From: Proteles cristata cristata
Taxonomy: Eukaryota; Chordata; Mammalia; Carnivora; Hyaenidae
Reading direction: 5' to 3'
Length of the DNA: 64,000 nt
Assembly: GCA_017311185.1 (NCBI GenBank)
Contig: JAESUZ010000415.1
Location: forward strand, 79,501 to 143,500
Below the pieces are notes generated by a model. That model was not told where the DNA came from, did no database searches, and worked only from the letters and a program-made list of their open reading frames with translations. Below are positions 1-10,075 of the stretch, one piece after another. Positions within the stretch are counted from its first letter, which is position 1. The number at the start of each line of letters is the position of its first letter. A program made the position numbers and the translations under genes.

Positions 1-134
1 TTGGGCTCTGTGCTGACTGACAGCTCAGAGCCTGGAGCCTGTTTCAGCCTGTGACTCCCTCTCTCTCTGACCTTCCCCTGCTCACGCTGTCTCTTTCTCT
101 CTCCTAAAAATAAATAAAACATTAAAAAAAAAAA
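1..134 (+). mobile_element. Felid tRNA-Lys SINE, subtype B, cut by window edge
   Basis: The body, linker (AAATAAATAAAACATT) and A-tail of a carnivore SINE are present. The tRNA-like head with its pol III boxes lies left of the window. The body has the GTGACTCCC and CTCACGCTGTCTC variants that mark what I call subtype B (see 3908-4123). It abuts an L2 fragment on the right. Confidence 0.93.
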
Positions 135-135
135 C

Positions 136-719
136 ATGAATTCTATCACATCACTCCCCATGTAAAACTCTCCAATGGACACCACTCCCCTCGACTAAAA
201 TAGAATCTTCTGATCATGGTCTGTGAGGCCCTACACAAACCAACCCTTTCCTACTTCACCAGCCTTATTGCAAACATGGTCACCCTTTACCCATTATGTT
301 CCATTCCATTGACCTTTCTTCTGTTGTAACCTCCCATGTAAGGTCCTTGGACAAGCTGTCCCATTCTTGAAATACTTTTCCCACTGACACTCACCAGGCT
401 GGATTTTTTTTTTTTTTTTTGGTCATTTGCTCTCAGTTCTATCTCTAGAGAAGACTTCCTCATCTATCCAATCTTAAGTATCTACCTGATCAAGCTCTGT
501 CACATTAGCTTATTTAAATTTTCCATGTAACACTCACTCATCACTCAGATTATTTTGCTTATTGTCATAGTTCCTGTCCTTTCCTTCTACAATCCAAACT
601 CCCTGAGAATAGAGCGTTTGTCTTTTTCCCAGTGCTTGGCAGAGTATCTGGTTTATTAAAGGTGTTCAACAAATATTTGTTGTGTGAGTAAATAATTGAA
701 GGAAGGAGTAAATGAATGA
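136..719 (+). mobile_element. L2 LINE 3' end
   Basis: The text follows the L2 3' region in order: a GTGAGGCCCTACA-like block, a degraded compositionally similar middle, CTCCCTGAGAATAGAGCG, CAGTGCTTGGCAGAGTATCTGG and the terminal CAACAAATATTTGTTG with TGAATGAA. A run of about 17 T near 404-420 interrupts it. It is very diverged, as expected of an old mammalian L2. No reading frame survives. Confidence 0.75.
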
Positions 720-1044
720 ACACTGGATTTGTAGACCGAGAACCTAGGCCGCATCCATCTGCTCTGTGTCCTTGAGAAACAAACATTCTTATTCATTAAC
801 TCTGCACACTTTCCAAGCCCCTGCTTCAAGAGAGGCTGATGGCTAAGAAGTCCCTGCCATGAGAAGTTAGCAGAGGGACCCTGGAACCAGCCCAGAGGAA
901 GTGATATCTAAATCGAGACCTGGAAGACAAGGAGGTCTTGCAAGAATGGTCTGGAGAGAGGGCACAGCAGGTACAAGTTCCTGAGATGAGAGAGAGAAAG
1001 TATAATCTGTTTCAGGAATGGAGAGGATTCGTCAATGGAATCAT
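720..1044. other. Non-genic stretch with a short antisense L2 remnant
   Basis: About 868-1000 (GAGGAAGTGATATCTAAATC, GAGACCTGGAAGACAAGG, GGGCACAGCAGGTACAAGTT) resembles the reverse strand of the L2 3' region, where the consensus reads as an increased-transport-like GAGACCTGAAGG motif. The match is weak. The rest shows nothing I recognise. Confidence 0.4.
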
Positions 1045-1120
1045 ATAGTAGAAAGAAGGAAAGAAGGGAGTGAGAAGGATGGAGGAAAGAAAGGAAGACA
1101 GGAGAAAGTAAAGCAGGCAG
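1045..1120. repeat. Purine-rich low-complexity tract (degenerate GAAA/GGAA)
   Basis: About 75 bases made nearly entirely of A and G on the plus strand, in irregular GAAGGA, GGAAAG and GGAAGA units. It is an imperfect GGAA/GAAA microsatellite. It contains no gene signal. Confidence 0.75.
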
Positions 1121-1964
1121 GGAAAATTTGAACCTTGTGTTCTGAAGGCTTCTATTTGGAAATAAGGAGGGAAGAAGTCCTGATTCCGTCTTTGGCCTTC
1201 TCTTGTCCCAGTCCTCAGGCCCTGGCTACTGGGAGAGTCCCCTTTGGGTTCTCCTCTATGCCTGGTGACGGCAACAGAGGACACTCCAGGGTGGTCTCAG
1301 GCTGCTATAATCCCCCTCATCTGGACAGCTCTCTACAATTCAGTAGGCTCCTTGAACCTCAATGCAACCTTCATTTACAGAAAACTGAGTCCCAGAGCCA
1401 GAGGGATTTGTTTGGAACTATAGAGCTGGAACGAAAACCAGCTTTTTTGGCCCTTGGCTGGAGTTCTCCATGCTGTACTACAACCTCTTTTCTCCTGAAA
1501 TATGTCTTCTTGGGAAGGACCTTTGCCTCCACCCGGGGAGAGTGCTGTGAAGGAACTGAAAGCCCGACCTGGCACTTTCCAAGGGCCTCCTGCTGTGTTC
1601 CCTGTTCTCCAAGAGCTTTGTACAAGCCATTGGTGCCACTGATGGCTCTGGGCCAAGCTGACGGCATCTGTTCTTACTTAAAGTATTTATTTTGAGAGTC
1701 AAGTGTAGCTGTGCTGCATGTTTTTTGGCAGAACCAGGCTGGCCATGGACTTGGCCTGTGGTGATGCCTGACTCTGTGAGGTGATGCCTGGGCTGTTGAG
1801 GAGACCCAGAAGTAGGTCCTGTTTACATTAAAAAGGCCTTATCAGCCCTGGAATTAGGCAGTACCCTATTTCTTCCCGAGTCCCTGGTGAACGGTGTTAT
1901 ATTCATGATATACTAGCAAGGGATGAGTGGAGCCAGGGAGGGGTCCCTCCTCTCTTGGCTCTTC
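1121..1964. other. Unique non-genic stretch
   Basis: No repeat family recognised. A 186-codon open frame spans 1135-1695 on the plus strand, but its translation is low in hydrophobic periodicity and shows no domain. Overlapping frames of similar length exist on the other strand. I see no convincing exon here. Confidence 0.5.
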
Positions 1965-2150
1965 CAAATCATTGCATATCTTTGGGCAGATTTCTTTGTT
2001 CTGCTGCGCCTTCTGTGTCACATGGAGACAACACTACCTGCCTCACAGAGTACCTAGGAGTCGCTGAGAGATAAGTGGGAGGGAAGAAGTGCAAAGTGCT
2101 GGTCAATCAGAGGCAGCTACGATGATTGGTCAAGTAGCATGTGGGGTGGC
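1965..2150 (+). mobile_element. MIR-type SINE fragment
   Basis: The order CTTTGGGCAGATTTCTTTG, TGTGTCACATGGAGACAACA, CTACCTGCCTCACAGAG, AGATAAGTGGGAGG and GTGCAAAGTGCTGG follows the MIR core and 3' part. The 5' tRNA-like part is missing. Confidence 0.6.
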
Positions 2151-2269
2151 CTGGATGTTTCTTGGCCCTTGCCTTCGTATCCTGAAGGTACAATGACTCA
2201 TCGGCAACTGGGTCAGCAAGAACATTGGACAGCTGTCACTATCCTCAGCAATAAGAACCTTCATGTGAG

Positions 2270-2400
2270 CCTTTAATAACAATTTTGAGGGCCAATGTCA
2301 TTAGGGGCTATGGTGCCAGGCAGTGTGCTTCACAGGTGTTTTTTGTGTAATCCACATGATCAGCCCCAGAGGTCAGGATGGCTCCTCCTCAGTTTCTCTG
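2270..2400 (-). mobile_element. MIR-type SINE fragment, antisense
   Basis: TATGGTGCCAGGCAGTGTGC, then CACAGGTGTT and TGTGTAATCCACATGATC, followed by CCAGAGGTCAGGAT, matches the reverse strand of the MIR 3' half (consensus: TATGTGCCAGGCACTGTGC, then ATCCTCACAAC). Confidence 0.6.
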
Positions 2401-3022
2401 GAATAGCCAGGGCCATGTTGTTTGCTTGTGGGGCAATCCCCATGATGCTTCTCCATTAACCCTCCAACAAGGCGGCACTGCTGGATTTCCCATATGGGTT
2501 GAGAAAACTGATTACGTATTTACTTACTGGGAGCAGCCATTTATTATCTAGGGTGAGGATGGTTAAAAGGGACACTAGGTTGAAGAGGGACTTTGGGAAA
2601 GACCCAGAAAATCTACTTCGAGTTTATAAGCCGTCTCAAACAAGCAGCCTTGAGATTAAGAGTTGGAAATATGGAACACAAAAGAATTTGTGTAGAAGGA
2701 AGACTCAGGGCCAGGCTGCTGACTTCAAACACCTGGAAAAGGAGAGGTGGATGAGGGATGGCTCAGGCTGTCCTTGAGGCTCTGGGGGACAAACAGGTCA
2801 GAGCAGAGAAGGTTTATCCTCTGTTAAGATGGAAGGTTTTTCCTCTGTTACGATGGTGGAGTGAGCTGCTTCCACTCGGGCTGGGCTGAGAGCACTCTCC
2901 CTGTAGTTTTCTTTGAAAGAGCATCCATTTTTTGGAATCCTTATGACTGCCATTAATGTAAAAGTAAAAACAGGAGGGTGCCTATTGGTGCCACTATCTG
3001 GAGAGTTCCCAGTTCTGGACAA
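2401..3022. other. Unique non-genic stretch
   Basis: No repeat family or coding exon recognised. A local imperfect duplication, AAGGTTTATCCTCTGTTA / AAGGTTTTTCCTCTGTTA, lies at about 2808-2852. Confidence 0.5.
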
Positions 3023-3907
3023 AGGCTGCGCTGAATAATCTTTTTAAATTGAAGTGTAGTTGACATTGCAATATTGGATTAGTTTCAGGTGTACAATATA
3101 ATGATTCAACATTTATATACATTATGAAGTGATCAACACCATAAATCTAGCTGTCATCTGTCACCGTACAAAGTTGTTACAATATTATTGGCTCTATTCC
3201 CTATGCTGTACATTACATCCTCTGACTTATTTATTTTAGAGCTGGGATTTTTTTACCTTTGAGTCCCCTACCCTATTTTACCATCTCCTTACACCCTCCC
3301 CTCTGGCAACCACCATATTGTTCTCAGCATCTATGAGTCTGTTTCTGTTTTGTTCATTCCTTTGCGTGTGTGGTGTGTGTTTTGTGTTTTTGTTTTTTAA
3401 CATCCCACTTATAAGGGAAGTCATATAGTATTTGTCTTCCTCTGTCTGACTTATTACACTTGCATAATACCCTTTGGGCCCATTCATGTTGTCACAAGGC
3501 AAGAATTAATTCTTTTTTATGGCTGAGTAATATTCCATTGTGTATATATACACCATATCTTCTTAATCCATTCATCTATCAGTGGACCCTTAGGCTGCTT
3601 CCATACCCTGGCTATTTTGCACAATACCGGAATGAACATAGGGGTGTATATATCATTTTGAATTGGTGTTTCCATTTTTTTCACATAAATACCCAGAAGC
3701 AGAATGGCTGGATCGTATTGATGGCTCTATTTTTAATTTTCTGAGGAAAGCTCATACTATTTTTCATAGTGGTTGCACCATTTTGTATTCCTACCAACAG
3801 CGCCCTTTCTCTGCATCCTCACCAGCTCTTGTTACTTCTTGTCTTTTAGATAGTAGCCTTTCTGAGAAATGTAAGGTGATAGCCCATTGTGGTTTGGATT
3901 TGCATTT

Positions 3908-4123
3908 TTTTTTAATGTTTTATTTATTTCTAGGAGAGAGAGAGAGAGAGACAGCGTGAGCAAGGGAGGGTCAGAGAGAGAGGGAGTCACAGACTGAAAC
4001 AGGCTCCAGGCTCTGAGCTGGCAGTCAGCACAGAGCCCGACGTGGGGCTCGAACCCACAAACCGCGAGATCACGACCTAAGCGAAAGTCGGACGCTCAAC
4101 CGACTAAGCCACCCAGGCACCCC
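3908..4123 (-). mobile_element. Felid tRNA-Lys SINE, subtype B, with 13-bp TSD
   Basis: Complete SINE read backwards: T-run, CT/GA-rich body, B-box complement GGGGCTCGAACCC and head complement GCCACCCAGGCACCCC. Flanking copies of TGGATTTGCATTT at 3895-3907 and 4124-4136 match perfectly and restore the host L1 when one copy is removed. Subtype B has an extra CAGT beside the CAGCACAGAGCCC block (GAGCTGGCAGTCAGC), CACAGACTGAAACAGGCTCC, and a TTTATTTCTAGGAG linker. Subtype A has CAGATTCTGTGTCTCCC and AAAAATAAATAAACATT instead. Confidence 0.96.
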
Positions 4124-4970
4124 TGGATTTGCATTTCTGATGATTAGTGTTGTGGATCATCTTTTCATGCGTCTGTTGGCCATCTGTGTGTCTTCTTTAG
4201 AGAAATGTCTATTCAGGTCCTCTGTCTACTTTTTAATTAGATTGTTTTGTTTGGTATTCACTACATAAGTTCTTTATATATTTTGGATATTAACTCATTA
4301 TTGGTTATTTTGTGAATATCTTCTTCCATGCGGTAGGTTGCCTTTTCGTTTTGTTGATAGTTTCCTTCCTTGTGCGAAAGCTTTTTAGTTTAATGTAGTC
4401 TCATTTGTTTCTTTTTGCTTTTGTCTTCCTTGCCTGAGGAGATAGGTCCAAAAAAGTATGCCAACACTGGTGTCAAAGAGCATACTGCCTACGTTTTCTT
4501 CTAAGAGTTTTATGGTTTCAGGTCTGACATTTAAGTCTTTAATCCATTTTTAGTTCATTTTTGTGTATAGTATAAGAAAACTTTAATTCTTTGGCATGTC
4601 ACGGTCCAGTTTGCCAACACCTTTTATTGAAGGGACTGTCTTTCCCCGTTGTATATTCTTGCCTCTTTTGTTGATGATTCATTGGCTATATAAGCGTGGG
4701 ATTATTTCTAGCTCCCTCTACTCTATTTCATTGATCCATGTGTCTGTTTGTGTCCTAGAACCACATTACCATATTATTTTAACTATTTTAGCTTTGTGGT
4801 ATCGTTTGAAGTCAGGGAGTGTGACATCTCCAGATTTGTTCTTCTTTCTCAAGATTCCTTTGGCTCTTTGGGGTCTTTTGAGGTTCCATACAAATATAAT
4901 ATTATTTGTTCTAATTCTGTGAAAAATGCCATTAGCTTGATAGTGATTGCATTGAATCTCTTTTTTTCAG

Positions 4971-5308
4971 TTATTTATTTATTTTTAATTTTTTTAATGT
5001 TTTATTTATTTCTAGGAGAGAGAGAGAGACAGCGTGAGCAGGGGGAGGGTCAGAGAGAGAGGGAGTCACAGACTGAAACAGGCTCCAGGCTCTGAGCTGG
5101 CAGTCAGCTCAGAGCCCGACGCGGGGCTCGAACCCATGAACCGTGAGATCATGACCCAAGCGAAAGTTGGACGCTTAACTGACTAAGCCACCCAGGCACC
5201 CCATTATTTATTTACTTTTAATAATATCTACACCCAACATGGGGCTTGAATCCCCAATCCTGAGATCAAGAATCATATGCTCTTCTGACTGAGCCAGCCA
5301 GCTGCCCT
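4971..5308 (-). mobile_element. Older carnivore SINE, antisense, split by a younger SINE
   Basis: TTTACTTTTAATAATATCT, ACACCCAACATGGGGCTTGA, CCTGAGATCAAGAATCATATGC and TCTTCTGACTGAGCCAGCC at 5204-5308 form a short tRNA-Lys SINE of an older subtype that lacks the CT-rich body. Its T-rich tail starts at about 4971 and is interrupted by the SINE at 4990-5202. The nesting order is L1, then this SINE, then the younger one. Confidence 0.7.
4990..5202 (-). mobile_element. Felid tRNA-Lys SINE, subtype B, nested in older SINE tail
   Basis: Full SINE with subtype B markers (GGCAGTCAGCTCAGAGCCC, TTTATTTCTAGGAG). It is flanked by TTATTTATTTATTTTTAAT (about 4971-4989) and TTATTTATTTACTTTTAAT (5204-5222), which differ at one position. 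The target was the T-rich tail of the older SINE. Confidence 0.93.
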
Positions 5309-5639
5309 GGGTAGTATGAACTTTATAACAACATCAATTGTTCCAACTCACATGCATGATATATCTTTTTGTTCATTAGTCATCTTTTTTCATCACTGTC
5401 TTATAGTTTTCAGAGTATAAGTTTTTCACTCCTCGGTTAAATTTATTTCTGGGAATTTTTTTTTTGATGCAACTGTAAATGGGATTGTTTTCATAATTTT
5501 TCTTTCTGATAGCTCATTATTCCTACATAGACATGCAACAGATTTATGTATGTTCATTTTATATCCTGAAAACAATTCATTTACTAGTGTCAAATGATCT
5601 TTTAAGTAAGAATGCATTTGAATTACCTTCTGTTCCTTA

Positions 5640-5955
5640 AAAGATGCTAAACATATTTGTTAAAACAAAGATATCTGTGCAAGGGGAATAGTTGAAGAGT
5701 CCACATTTGCAGATTAAAAAAAAAATCAAAATCAATTTTATCACAGCCAAAACAGTGGAATTAACTGTGCATAATAAACTATTATACACATAAATATGTA
5801 TTTTTATGTAAACATGAGTATTTTAAGTTCTAGAAAATAAAGTTTGTTTTGGCAGATAGGGATAAACAAAATTAAAATTGCCTACTTTAGGAACATCAAA
5901 GGCTCAGTGGGGTAGGCAATTGACTTGAGCATGAGGAACAGCGTTCAACTTCGAA
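5640..5955. other. AT-rich non-genic stretch
   Basis: AT-rich sequence with short A-runs (for example 5718-5727). I recognise no repeat family or exon. Confidence 0.5.
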
Positions 5956-6080
5956 GCATCTTAAGGGCAGGGACTAGCTCACTGCCTTGCTCAGTGCCGA
6001 GCTCTCGGTATTCCAGCACGGAACACACTGCCTGGCACACAGGAGATCCCCAATACGTATCTGCTGAGTGAATAAAGTTA
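5956..6080 (+). mobile_element. L2 LINE 3' tail
   Basis: AAGGGCAGGGACTAGCTC, then CACACTGCCTGGCACACAGG and ATACGTATCTGCTGAGTGAA, follows the last ~110 bases of L2 (consensus GAGGGCAGGGACTTTGTCT, then CAGTGCCTGGCACATAGTAG). Confidence 0.8.
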
Positions 6081-6324
6081 TATTATTGTGTGAACATTCT
6101 TAGGAATACATATATACTTTAAAAAGCATAATTGGGAATAGCTTTTCTGAAGGCTGATTCACCATAATCAGCCATAAGTAGCCTGATTATCTCCAGGTTT
6201 TCTTATCAACTAGGTATTCTTTTAACTTAAAAAAGTATACTAATTTTCCAGATAATAGGATGTATCTTACTTTTAAATCTTTACATTTTTAGAAATATAG
6301 GTGTTTTTTTTTTCCTAATGAGTT
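6081..6324. other. AT-rich non-genic stretch
   Basis: I see no recognised repeat, RNA gene or exon. T-run at 6305-6313. Confidence 0.5.
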
Positions 6325-6760
6325 TAAAATTTTTTTTATAACTTCCACCCATTGGTCTAATTCCACACAGAATAAACTTCATATTTCGCAAGAGCTATGA
6401 TGTCCTTTGTTTAAAAAAGAGAAATCATGTTCTTTACAGCCATGTTCTTTCTTCCTGGCTAAGCATTCTCATTGTTTACATGTTGATCTTGGGCTATTAT
6501 GATATTCCAGATCTTTCACCAGCCTAATTATCAACTTCTGGATTTGTCAATTTGTACATGGCCCTCTTCAGTTGTGGTTGGTCCTCAGCATTCACTGTTT
6601 GACTATCCTGACACACACAGCCTAGAGTATAGAGTAAGGCAGTTACCTTCTTTGTCTTAGATCTCTACTTTTTAGCCTAAGAGTATATTGATTTTATTTT
6701 GGGGAACTTCTTCATTTAAAAATTAAACATGAATGTTTTCTCTTATAAAAGTCAATTAAT
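6325..6760 (+). mobile_element. Very old LINE-like repeat, possibly CR1/L3 group
   Basis: ATAACTTCCACCCATTGGTC, ACACAGAATAAACTTCATAT, GATATTCCAGATCTTTCACC, CTTCTGGATTTGTCAATTTG and CACACAGCCTAGAGTATAGAG follow an ancient dispersed vertebrate repeat that I associate with the CR1/L3 LINE group. The family name is recalled and uncertain; the repeat nature is more secure. A similar fragment lies at 12,410-12,700. Confidence 0.45.
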
Positions 6761-6816
6761 CAAAGAATATATAACAATGTATTAAACTTCTCATTACCTT
6801 TTCTTCATTCCTAATC

Positions 6817-7027
6817 CTTTTTTTTTTTTTTTGAGAGAGAGAGAAAGAGAGAGTGAGACTGTGAGTGGGTGAGGAACAAAGGGAGAGGGAGAGAAGGAAT
6901 CTTATGCAGCCTCCAAGCCCAGCACGGAGTTGGAGGTGGGGCTCGATCTCACAACTGTGAGATCATGACCTGAACCAAAATCAAGAGTCAGACGTTAAAT
7001 AGACTGAGTCACCTGGTGCCCCTCTCC
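6817..7027 (-). mobile_element. Carnivore tRNA-Lys SINE, older subtype C
   Basis: T-run at about 6818-6832, GA-rich body, GGGGCTCGATCTCAC, GTGAGATCATGACC, AAATCAAGAGTCAGACG and GACTGAGTCACCTGGTGCC. The AATCAAGAGTC block between the two pol III boxes marks an older type shared with 14,861-15,050 and 21,811-21,996. No clean TSD; CATTCCTAATCC and CATTCCCAATCT flank it loosely. Confidence 0.88.
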
Positions 7028-7049
7028 CACCCATTCCCAATCTTATTCC

Positions 7050-7740
7050 CCACGCTAGAGGCCACTTTACTTCATTTGTATGTATATAAACATATATCTA
7101 TGCTTTTGTTTCATATAAATGTATTTCTTTAGATTCATGTTGTTTTGCTCTCTTTCATTTAACAGTATTCCTTGGAATTTTTTATGTGTGTACATATATT
7201 TTTTAAAATGGCTGCATGTCACTCCTTAATGTGGACATGCTATAATTTATTCATTGACAGCCATATATTGACATTTAAGTTTTTACCATTTTATACTTTT
7301 ACTGTTGCAAACCATGCTCTGATGAATACTCCTGACATACATTCAAATGTTTTTTATCCTAGATTTCCAGAAGTGGCTAGTTGAGTGCATTTAAACATTT
7401 TTCATAATTATTGCTAAATTGCCTTTCAAAAAGACACCAAGGGGTACCTGGATGGTTCAGTTGGTTAAGCGCCAGCTTTGGCTGAGGTCATGATCTTGTG
7501 GTTCGTGGGTTTGAGTCCCATGTCGGGCTCTGGGCTGACAGCTCAGAGCCTGGAGCCTGTTTCAGATTCTGTGTCTCCTCTCTCTCTGCCCCTCCCCTAC
7601 TCACGCTCTGTCTCTCCTTTAAAAATAAATAAACATTAAAATAAAAAGACATCAATAACTCATGAGAGTGCCTATTTAATTGCATTCTCATTAGCACAGA
7701 TGTGATGAGTATATAATGTTTATTAAGCAGATTGGCTAAA
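7050..7740 (-). mobile_element. Old L1-type 3' region, antisense, split by a SINE
   Basis: Order seen: TTTCATTTAACAGTATTCC, AAAATGGCTGCATGTCACTC, TATAATTTATTCATTGACAG, CATTTAAGTTTTTACC, AAACCATGCTCTGATGAATA, CCAGAAGTGGCTAG, AAATTGCCTTTCAAAAAG and GAGAGTGCCTATTTAATTGC. This is the reverse complement of an old L1 3' end of the type that carries the 'cooling' of host text such as ATTCCTAGAAGTGG. It is interrupted at 7441-7642. The subfamily is not determined. Confidence 0.55.
7441..7642 (+). mobile_element. Felid tRNA-Lys SINE, subtype A, with TSD
   Basis: Full copy: diverged head GGGGTACCTGGATGGTTCAG, B-box GGTTTGAGTCCC, CT-rich body and AAAAATAAATAAACATT linker. TSDs AAAAAGACACCAA (7428-7440) and AAAAAGACATCAA (7643-7655) differ at one position. 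They begin with an A-run, as expected for L1-endonuclease cutting at TT|AAAA. Confidence 0.95.
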
Positions 7741-7897
7741 ATTCATACATTAATAATTTAATAATAGTGAAAGTGAGTTTTTGTTTAAAAATGTTTTGTT
7801 TTACCATTTCTATATCTGTTGTGAATTTTGTGTTCATATTGAGGCATTTCTAATAACATTTCTCTTTTTCTTGAATTGCTTTTAAAATTACATTCTT
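7741..7897. other. AT-rich non-genic stretch
   Basis: Short AT-rich spacer between two SINEs. Nothing recognised beyond the SINE target site at its right end. Confidence 0.5.
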
Positions 7898-8107
7898 GGG
7901 GCCCCTGGGTGGCTCAGTTGGTTAAGCCTCTGACTTTGGCTCAGGTTATGATCTCGCAGTTCATGGGTTCGACCTCCGTGTCAGGCTCTGTGCTGACAGC
8001 TTGGAGCCTGGAGCTTGCTTTAGATTCTGTGTCTCCCTCTCTCTCTGCCCCTCCCCTACTCAGGCTCTGTCTCTCTTTCTCAAAAATAAATAAACATTTT
8101 AAAAAAT
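7898..8107 (+). mobile_element. Felid tRNA-Lys SINE, subtype A, perfect 14-bp TSD
   Basis: Complete copy starting GGGGCCCCTGGGTGGCTCAG. TSD AAAATTACATTCTT at 7884-7897 and 8108-8121 is perfect. The tRNA-derived A-box (TGGCTCAGTTGG) and B-box (GGTTCGACCTC, one C-box-region change) are visible. Confidence 0.96.
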
Positions 8108-8238
8108 AAAATTACATTCTTAAACTCTTCCAAATTCTTTCTCTTCCCTCCTCTTTCTCTTCTCAAATATATCCTTTCTGAATCCTCTGTGAGTGTACTA
8201 GCTATAAACTTATAACTCTATAAGATTGAAGTATAACT

Positions 8239-8455
8239 GGGGCACTTGAGTGGCTCAGTTGTTTAAGCATCTGACTCTTGATTTCGGCTCAGGTCATGAT
8301 CTCACAGTTCGTAGGTTTGAGCCCCGCGTGGGGCTCTGAGCTGACAGCTTGGCGCCTGGAGTCTGCTTCAGATTCTGTGTCTCCCTCTCTCTCTGCCCCT
8401 CCCCTGCTTGTACTCTGTCTCTCTCTCAAAAATAAACAAACATTAAAAAATTAAG
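8239..8455 (+). mobile_element. Carnivore tRNA-Lys SINE, subtype A/C intermediate
   Basis: Head GGGGCACTTGAGTGGCTCAG is followed by GACTCTTGATTTCGGCTCAG, a subtype C feature, while the body is subtype A-like (GACAGCTTGGCGCCTGGAG, CAGATTCTGTGTCTCCC). No clear TSD; GAAGTATAACT and GAAGTTAGTTA are only roughly alike. Confidence 0.93.
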
Positions 8456-8650
8456 AAAAATAAAGAAGTTAGTTACATCAGATAGATTCTGCCACTGTAA
8501 TTGTTGTCTAGTAAGGAGATTTTTGTGTTTCCTACTCTGCCATCTTCCTAGAATCAACTGTGTAGCTATTCCTTTTTAGATTTCAATTATATGATATTTG
8601 ATATTCTCTCACAGATTACTGTAGCTCTTTTCATTAAAAAATTTATTCTG

Positions 8651-8880
8651 GGGGTGCCAGGGTGGCTCAGTCGGTTAAGCATCTGACTTTGGCTCAGGTC
8701 ATGATCTCATGGTTCATGGGTTCGAGCCCCATGTCAGGCTCTGTGCTGACAGCTTGGAGCCAGCTCTGAGCCTAGAGTCTGCTTCAGATTCTGTGTCTCT
8801 CTCGATTTCTGTTCCTCCCCCACTCATGCTCTGTTTCTCTTGGTCTCTCAAAAATAAATAAACAGTAAAAATAAAATAAA
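8651..8880 (+). mobile_element. Felid tRNA-Lys SINE, subtype A
   Basis: Head GGGGTGCCAGGGTGGCTCAG, B-box GGTTCGAGCCC intact. A small insertion or duplication (AGCTTGGAGCCAGCTCTGAG) lengthens the body. The tail is AAATAAACAGTAAAAATAAA. Flanks AAAATTTATTCTG and AAATAATTATTCTG look like a decayed TSD. Confidence 0.94.
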
Positions 8881-9000
8881 ATAATTATTCTGTTCTTTTT
8901 ATTGGATCATTTCTTTGCTCTGTTTTTAAATTCACTTATTAAAATATCCAAATATCCAATCTGCCATTAAATCTCTTTTAAGAAATTTTAGATTTTTAAA

Positions 9001-9214
9001 ATTTCTTTAATGTTTTATTTATTTCTAGGAGATAGAAAGAGACAGTGTGAGAAGGGGAGGCCCAGAAAGAGAGGGAGTCACAGACTGAAACAGGCTCCAG
9101 GCTCTGAGCTGGCAGTCAGCACAGAGCCCGACGCGGGGCTCGAACCCACAAAATGCGAGATCATGACCTAAGCAAAAGTCGGTCGCTTAACCGACTAAGC
9201 CACCCAGGCGCCCC
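9001..9214 (-). mobile_element. Felid tRNA-Lys SINE, subtype B, perfect 21-bp TSD
   Basis: Complete subtype B copy (GGCAGTCAGCACAGAGCCC, TTTATTTCTAGGAG) retaining CpGs in GCCCGACGCGGGGCTCGAAC. The TSD at 8980-9000 and 9215-9235 is 21 bases and perfect, starting AAGAAATTTTAG. It is a young-looking insertion. Confidence 0.97.
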
Positions 9215-9924
9215 AAGAAATTTTAGATTTTTAAATAGAATTTTTATTCTTTTTAAAATATTTTTTTTTTCTTTGCTGAGATTTCTTCCTTTTGCTTATT
9301 CGGATTCATATGAGCTTCATATTCATACTTGGCATTAGTTACTTTCTTTTTCTGCTAACTTCTACATCTGGTTCATTTTGCAAGAAATCTCCAATGATTG
9401 GCTTTTCTTTTTGAGTCATATTTTCCTGTTTCTTCTCATGCCTAGTAATTTTGGATTGTATCTTAGACATTTTGAGCGATACATTTTAAAGAACTTAAAA
9501 GATTCTGTTACAGTCTTCTGAAGAGTATAGATACTTTTGCTTTAGCAGTCATTTAACTCAATCAGACTCAGATTTCAAGCTCTAAGTCCTCTGTGGTGGT
9601 CGGCTTAGCTGGACTGCTTGAAGTCTGCCTCACACCAGCATAATTAAGGAGTTAGCACAATTTACTTATAAAATGGAGGCTCCCCTTCTCTGATTCTCTC
9701 CATTCTTTTTCTCTCACTCTTTACCTCCTGTGGTCATCACAAATTCTGTCCTGTGGATTCTCAAGCCAGTGAGATTGTGGGTTTCTATCTGCGTTTTTAT
9801 TGTCTTACCATCTGTCCTCAGGTGAAAAGCTCTAAAAATGAGAAATTCACTCATTCCTGCTTCCTTCTTCCAAGTGTTGACTCTCTCCCAATTCCTACTT
9901 GGTTTTGGTTACTCTTCATGTCCT

Positions 9925-10075
9925 TCTCTCTCTCTCTCCATACACACACACACACACGCACACGCACACACACACACACACACACACACTCATACACATA
10001 TATATATGTCCTTCAATATATACATATATACCTATATATCTACATATCTATATCTGTATCTATCTATAGGTACCT
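9925..10075. repeat. Compound microsatellite: (CT)n, (CA)n, then TA-rich
   Basis: CT-run at 9926-9938, CA/CG-interrupted (CA)n at 9941-9989, then a TA-rich part with TATCTA units to about 10,072. An open frame that translates it into HTHTHT repeats is an artefact. Confidence 0.95.

Larger units (their letters stand above)
3025..5640 (-). mobile_element. L1 LINE, 3' UTR and ORF2 3' part, antisense, interrupted
   Basis: On the plus strand the text reads as the reverse complement of an L1 3' end: GAAGTGTAGTTGACATTGCA near 3050, GGCTGAGTAATATTCCATTG at about 3520, CAGAAGCAGAATGGCTGGAT at about 3697, TTTTATTGAAGGGACTGTC at about 4622, and GATTGCATTGAATCTC at about 4945. It is 5'-truncated at about 5640 and split by two felid SINEs (3908-4123 and 4990-5202) and an older SINE. 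Stops and frameshifts break ORF2, so it is a dead copy. It is older than the SINEs that landed in it. Confidence 0.85.

Noticed and set aside
1135..1695. 186-codon open frame, plus strand
   Set aside because: No domain, no splice sites at its ends, and three antisense frames of 74-98 codons overlap it. Looks like chance.
4748..5095. 115-codon frame ending in Glu/Arg repeats
   Set aside because: It starts in antisense L1 and ends in the GA-rich body of a SINE. Not a gene.
9001..9214. AATAAA polyadenylation signals
   Set aside because: Here and throughout the window they lie in SINE linkers (AAATAAATAAA) and reflect the repeat, not gene ends.
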